Positions 5,085 to 5,533 of a stretch of DNA of 5,533 nucleotides are shown one piece after another. Each line of letters opens with the position of its first letter. Position 1 is the stretch's first letter. The stretch lies in the NCBI GenBank assembly GCA_958419975.1, contig CATZIG010000135.1, positions 1-5,533 of the forward strand, in the 5' to 3' direction. The position numbers and the translations under genes are program-made. The stretch comes from an uncultured Collinsella sp. Its GTDB lineage: Bacteria; Actinomycetota; Coriobacteriia; Coriobacteriales; Coriobacteriaceae. The notes under the pieces are model-generated. The model was not told the DNA's origin and searched no databases. It saw only the letters and a program-made list of their open reading frames with translations.

Positions 5085-5102
5085 TCGTTAATCAATCAAC
5101 AT
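5085..5102 (-). promoter_or_regulatory. Rex-like operator, distal
   Basis: TCGTTAA-TCAA-TCAACAT (plus-strand reading) also matches TTGTTAA-N4-TTAACAA at 11 of 14 positions and shares the TCAACAT half with the proximal site. Centres are 64 bases apart, about six helical turns, so both would face the same side of the DNA. Confidence 0.4.
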
Positions 5103-5147
5103 CTTCATATCTCAAAATTGTTTTATTAAAAATCATTCCTAATAGGC

Positions 5148-5175
5148 TTCACATTTGGTTGCATTTATGGATAAT
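5148..5175 (+). promoter_or_regulatory. Promoter of the rubrerythrin gene
   Basis: TTCACA (5148-5153), 16 bases, GATAAT (5170-5175): 5/6 matches at each hexamer, preceded by AT-rich DNA (5101-5145) that could act as an UP element. The start point would be near 5182, giving a leader of about 78 bases. Confidence 0.6.
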
Positions 5176-5189
5176 AGAACTCGTCAAGA

Positions 5190-5228
5190 CGCACGTCCGG
5201 AGAGGGCCCTTACGGGACCGGACGAGCG
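5190..5228 (+). promoter_or_regulatory. Structured 5' leader hairpin of the rubrerythrin mRNA
   Basis: CGCACGTCCGG (5190-5200) pairs with CCGGACGAGCG (5218-5228): ten base pairs and one A-A mismatch. An inner CCC/GGG pair around TTAC (5207-5216) caps it. No T-run follows, so it is not a plain terminator; it may stabilise the mRNA or act as a cis-regulator. No known riboswitch class is recognised. Confidence 0.5.
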
Positions 5229-5259
5229 CACAATCGCCATCGATCGAAAGGATCGAATC

Positions 5260-5533
5260 ATGAAGTTTGTTTGCCCCGTTTGCGGTTATGTGGAAGAGTT
5301 CGACGGCGACCAGCTGCCCGAGGATTTTAAGTGCCCCCAGTGCGGCGTTCCCGGTTCTCGTTTCCTGAAGCAGGAGGAGGGCCAGCTCGAGTGGGCTGCC
5401 GAGCACGTCGTGGGCGTCGCCAAGATGGAGGGCGTCTCCGAGGACATCGTTGCCGACCTGCGCGCCAACTTTGAGGGCGAGTGCTCCGAGGTCGGTATGT
5501 ACCTGGCCATGGCTCGCGTCGCCCATCGAGAGG
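5260..5533 (+). CDS. Reverse rubrerythrin (rubredoxin-first peroxidase), N-terminal part
   Basis: 91 codons are in view; the gene runs off the right edge (the family is usually about 180 residues). It opens MKFVCPVCGYVEEF with a rubredoxin iron site: C5/C8 and C25/C28 in two CxxCG knuckles. From about residue 40 the four-helix ferritin-like domain begins; ANFEGECSEVGMYLAMARVAHRE (69-91) carries the first diiron carboxylate, probably E74. Rubredoxin ahead of the diiron domain is the 'reverse' order found in anaerobes, where the protein reduces hydrogen peroxide (often annotated NADH peroxidase) or oxygen using NADH through a partner reductase. It is cytoplasmic. The start is supported by AAAGGA (5247-5252) 7 bases before the ATG; the site sits between arms of a small TCGATC/GATCGA repeat (5240-5256). 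It is divergent from the alcohol dehydrogenase operon. The second half of the diiron site is outside the window. Confidence 0.92.
   Translation, partial: MKFVCPVCGYVEEFDGDQLPEDFKCPQCGVPGSRFLKQEEGQLEWAAEHVVGVAKMEGVSEDIVADLRANFEGECSEVGMYLAMARVAHRE

Noticed and set aside
5101..5145. PerR/Fur-type operator before the rubrerythrin gene
   Set aside because: The AT-rich stretch has a small TTTTA-T-TAAAA palindrome, but it matches the PerR 7-1-7 consensus poorly.
1..5533. tRNA, rRNA, CRISPR arrays, insertion sequences
   Set aside because: No cloverleaf, rRNA core, regularly spaced repeats or transposase motifs were seen on either strand.

Overview
The window looks like chromosomal DNA from an anaerobic, moderately GC-rich Gram-positive gut bacterium. 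Coriobacteriia (Collinsella-like) is the best guess. The reasons are strong GGAGG-type ribosome sites, a rubredoxin-first 'reverse' rubrerythrin, a paired iron-type alcohol dehydrogenase and class-3-like aldehyde dehydrogenase, and GC-rich coding with AT-rich promoter gaps. The genus is an inference; no rRNA is present.

Layout from left to right: (1) 1-697, minus strand: N-terminal 232 codons of a long coiled-coil DUF2130-type protein, cut by the window edge. (2) 698-835: an intrinsic terminator (756-790) and a perfect 15-bp palindrome resembling a REP element (792-830). (3) 836-1972, minus strand, transcribed right to left: a stand-alone HIRAN-domain protein, a 59-residue charge-segregated peptide, then a small metallophosphoesterase, ending at the terminator. 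(4) 1973-2394, 422 bases with no conventional gene. It holds a 27-residue hydrophobic peptide ORF too small for routine gene calling (2208-2291, minus), a hairpin masking its ribosome site, a LexA/SOS-type box upstream, a hairpin over its stop codon that pairs fully only as plus-strand RNA, and a possible plus-strand promoter. (5) 2395-5003, minus strand: a tight two-gene operon, iron-type alcohol dehydrogenase then aldehyde dehydrogenase, 8 bases apart. (6) 5004-5259: divergent control region with two Rex-like operators, a hairpin covering the alcohol dehydrogenase ribosome site, a good plus-strand promoter and a structured leader. (7) 5260-5533, plus strand: start of the reverse rubrerythrin, cut by the right edge.

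How the parts may work together: the alcohol and aldehyde dehydrogenases would interconvert alcohol, aldehyde and acid with NAD(P)(H), and the Rex-like sites suggest control by the NADH/NAD+ ratio. The rubrerythrin across the divergent promoter would detoxify peroxide or oxygen. The most interesting locus is region 4. It has the parts of an SOS-controlled type I toxin-antitoxin system (TisB- or DinQ-like in layout): a LexA box, a short membrane peptide, a masked ribosome site and a candidate antisense RNA. No strong minus-strand terminator was seen between this peptide and the HIRAN gene, so the HIRAN-peptide-phosphoesterase genes could lie on the same damage-induced transcript. That last step is inference.
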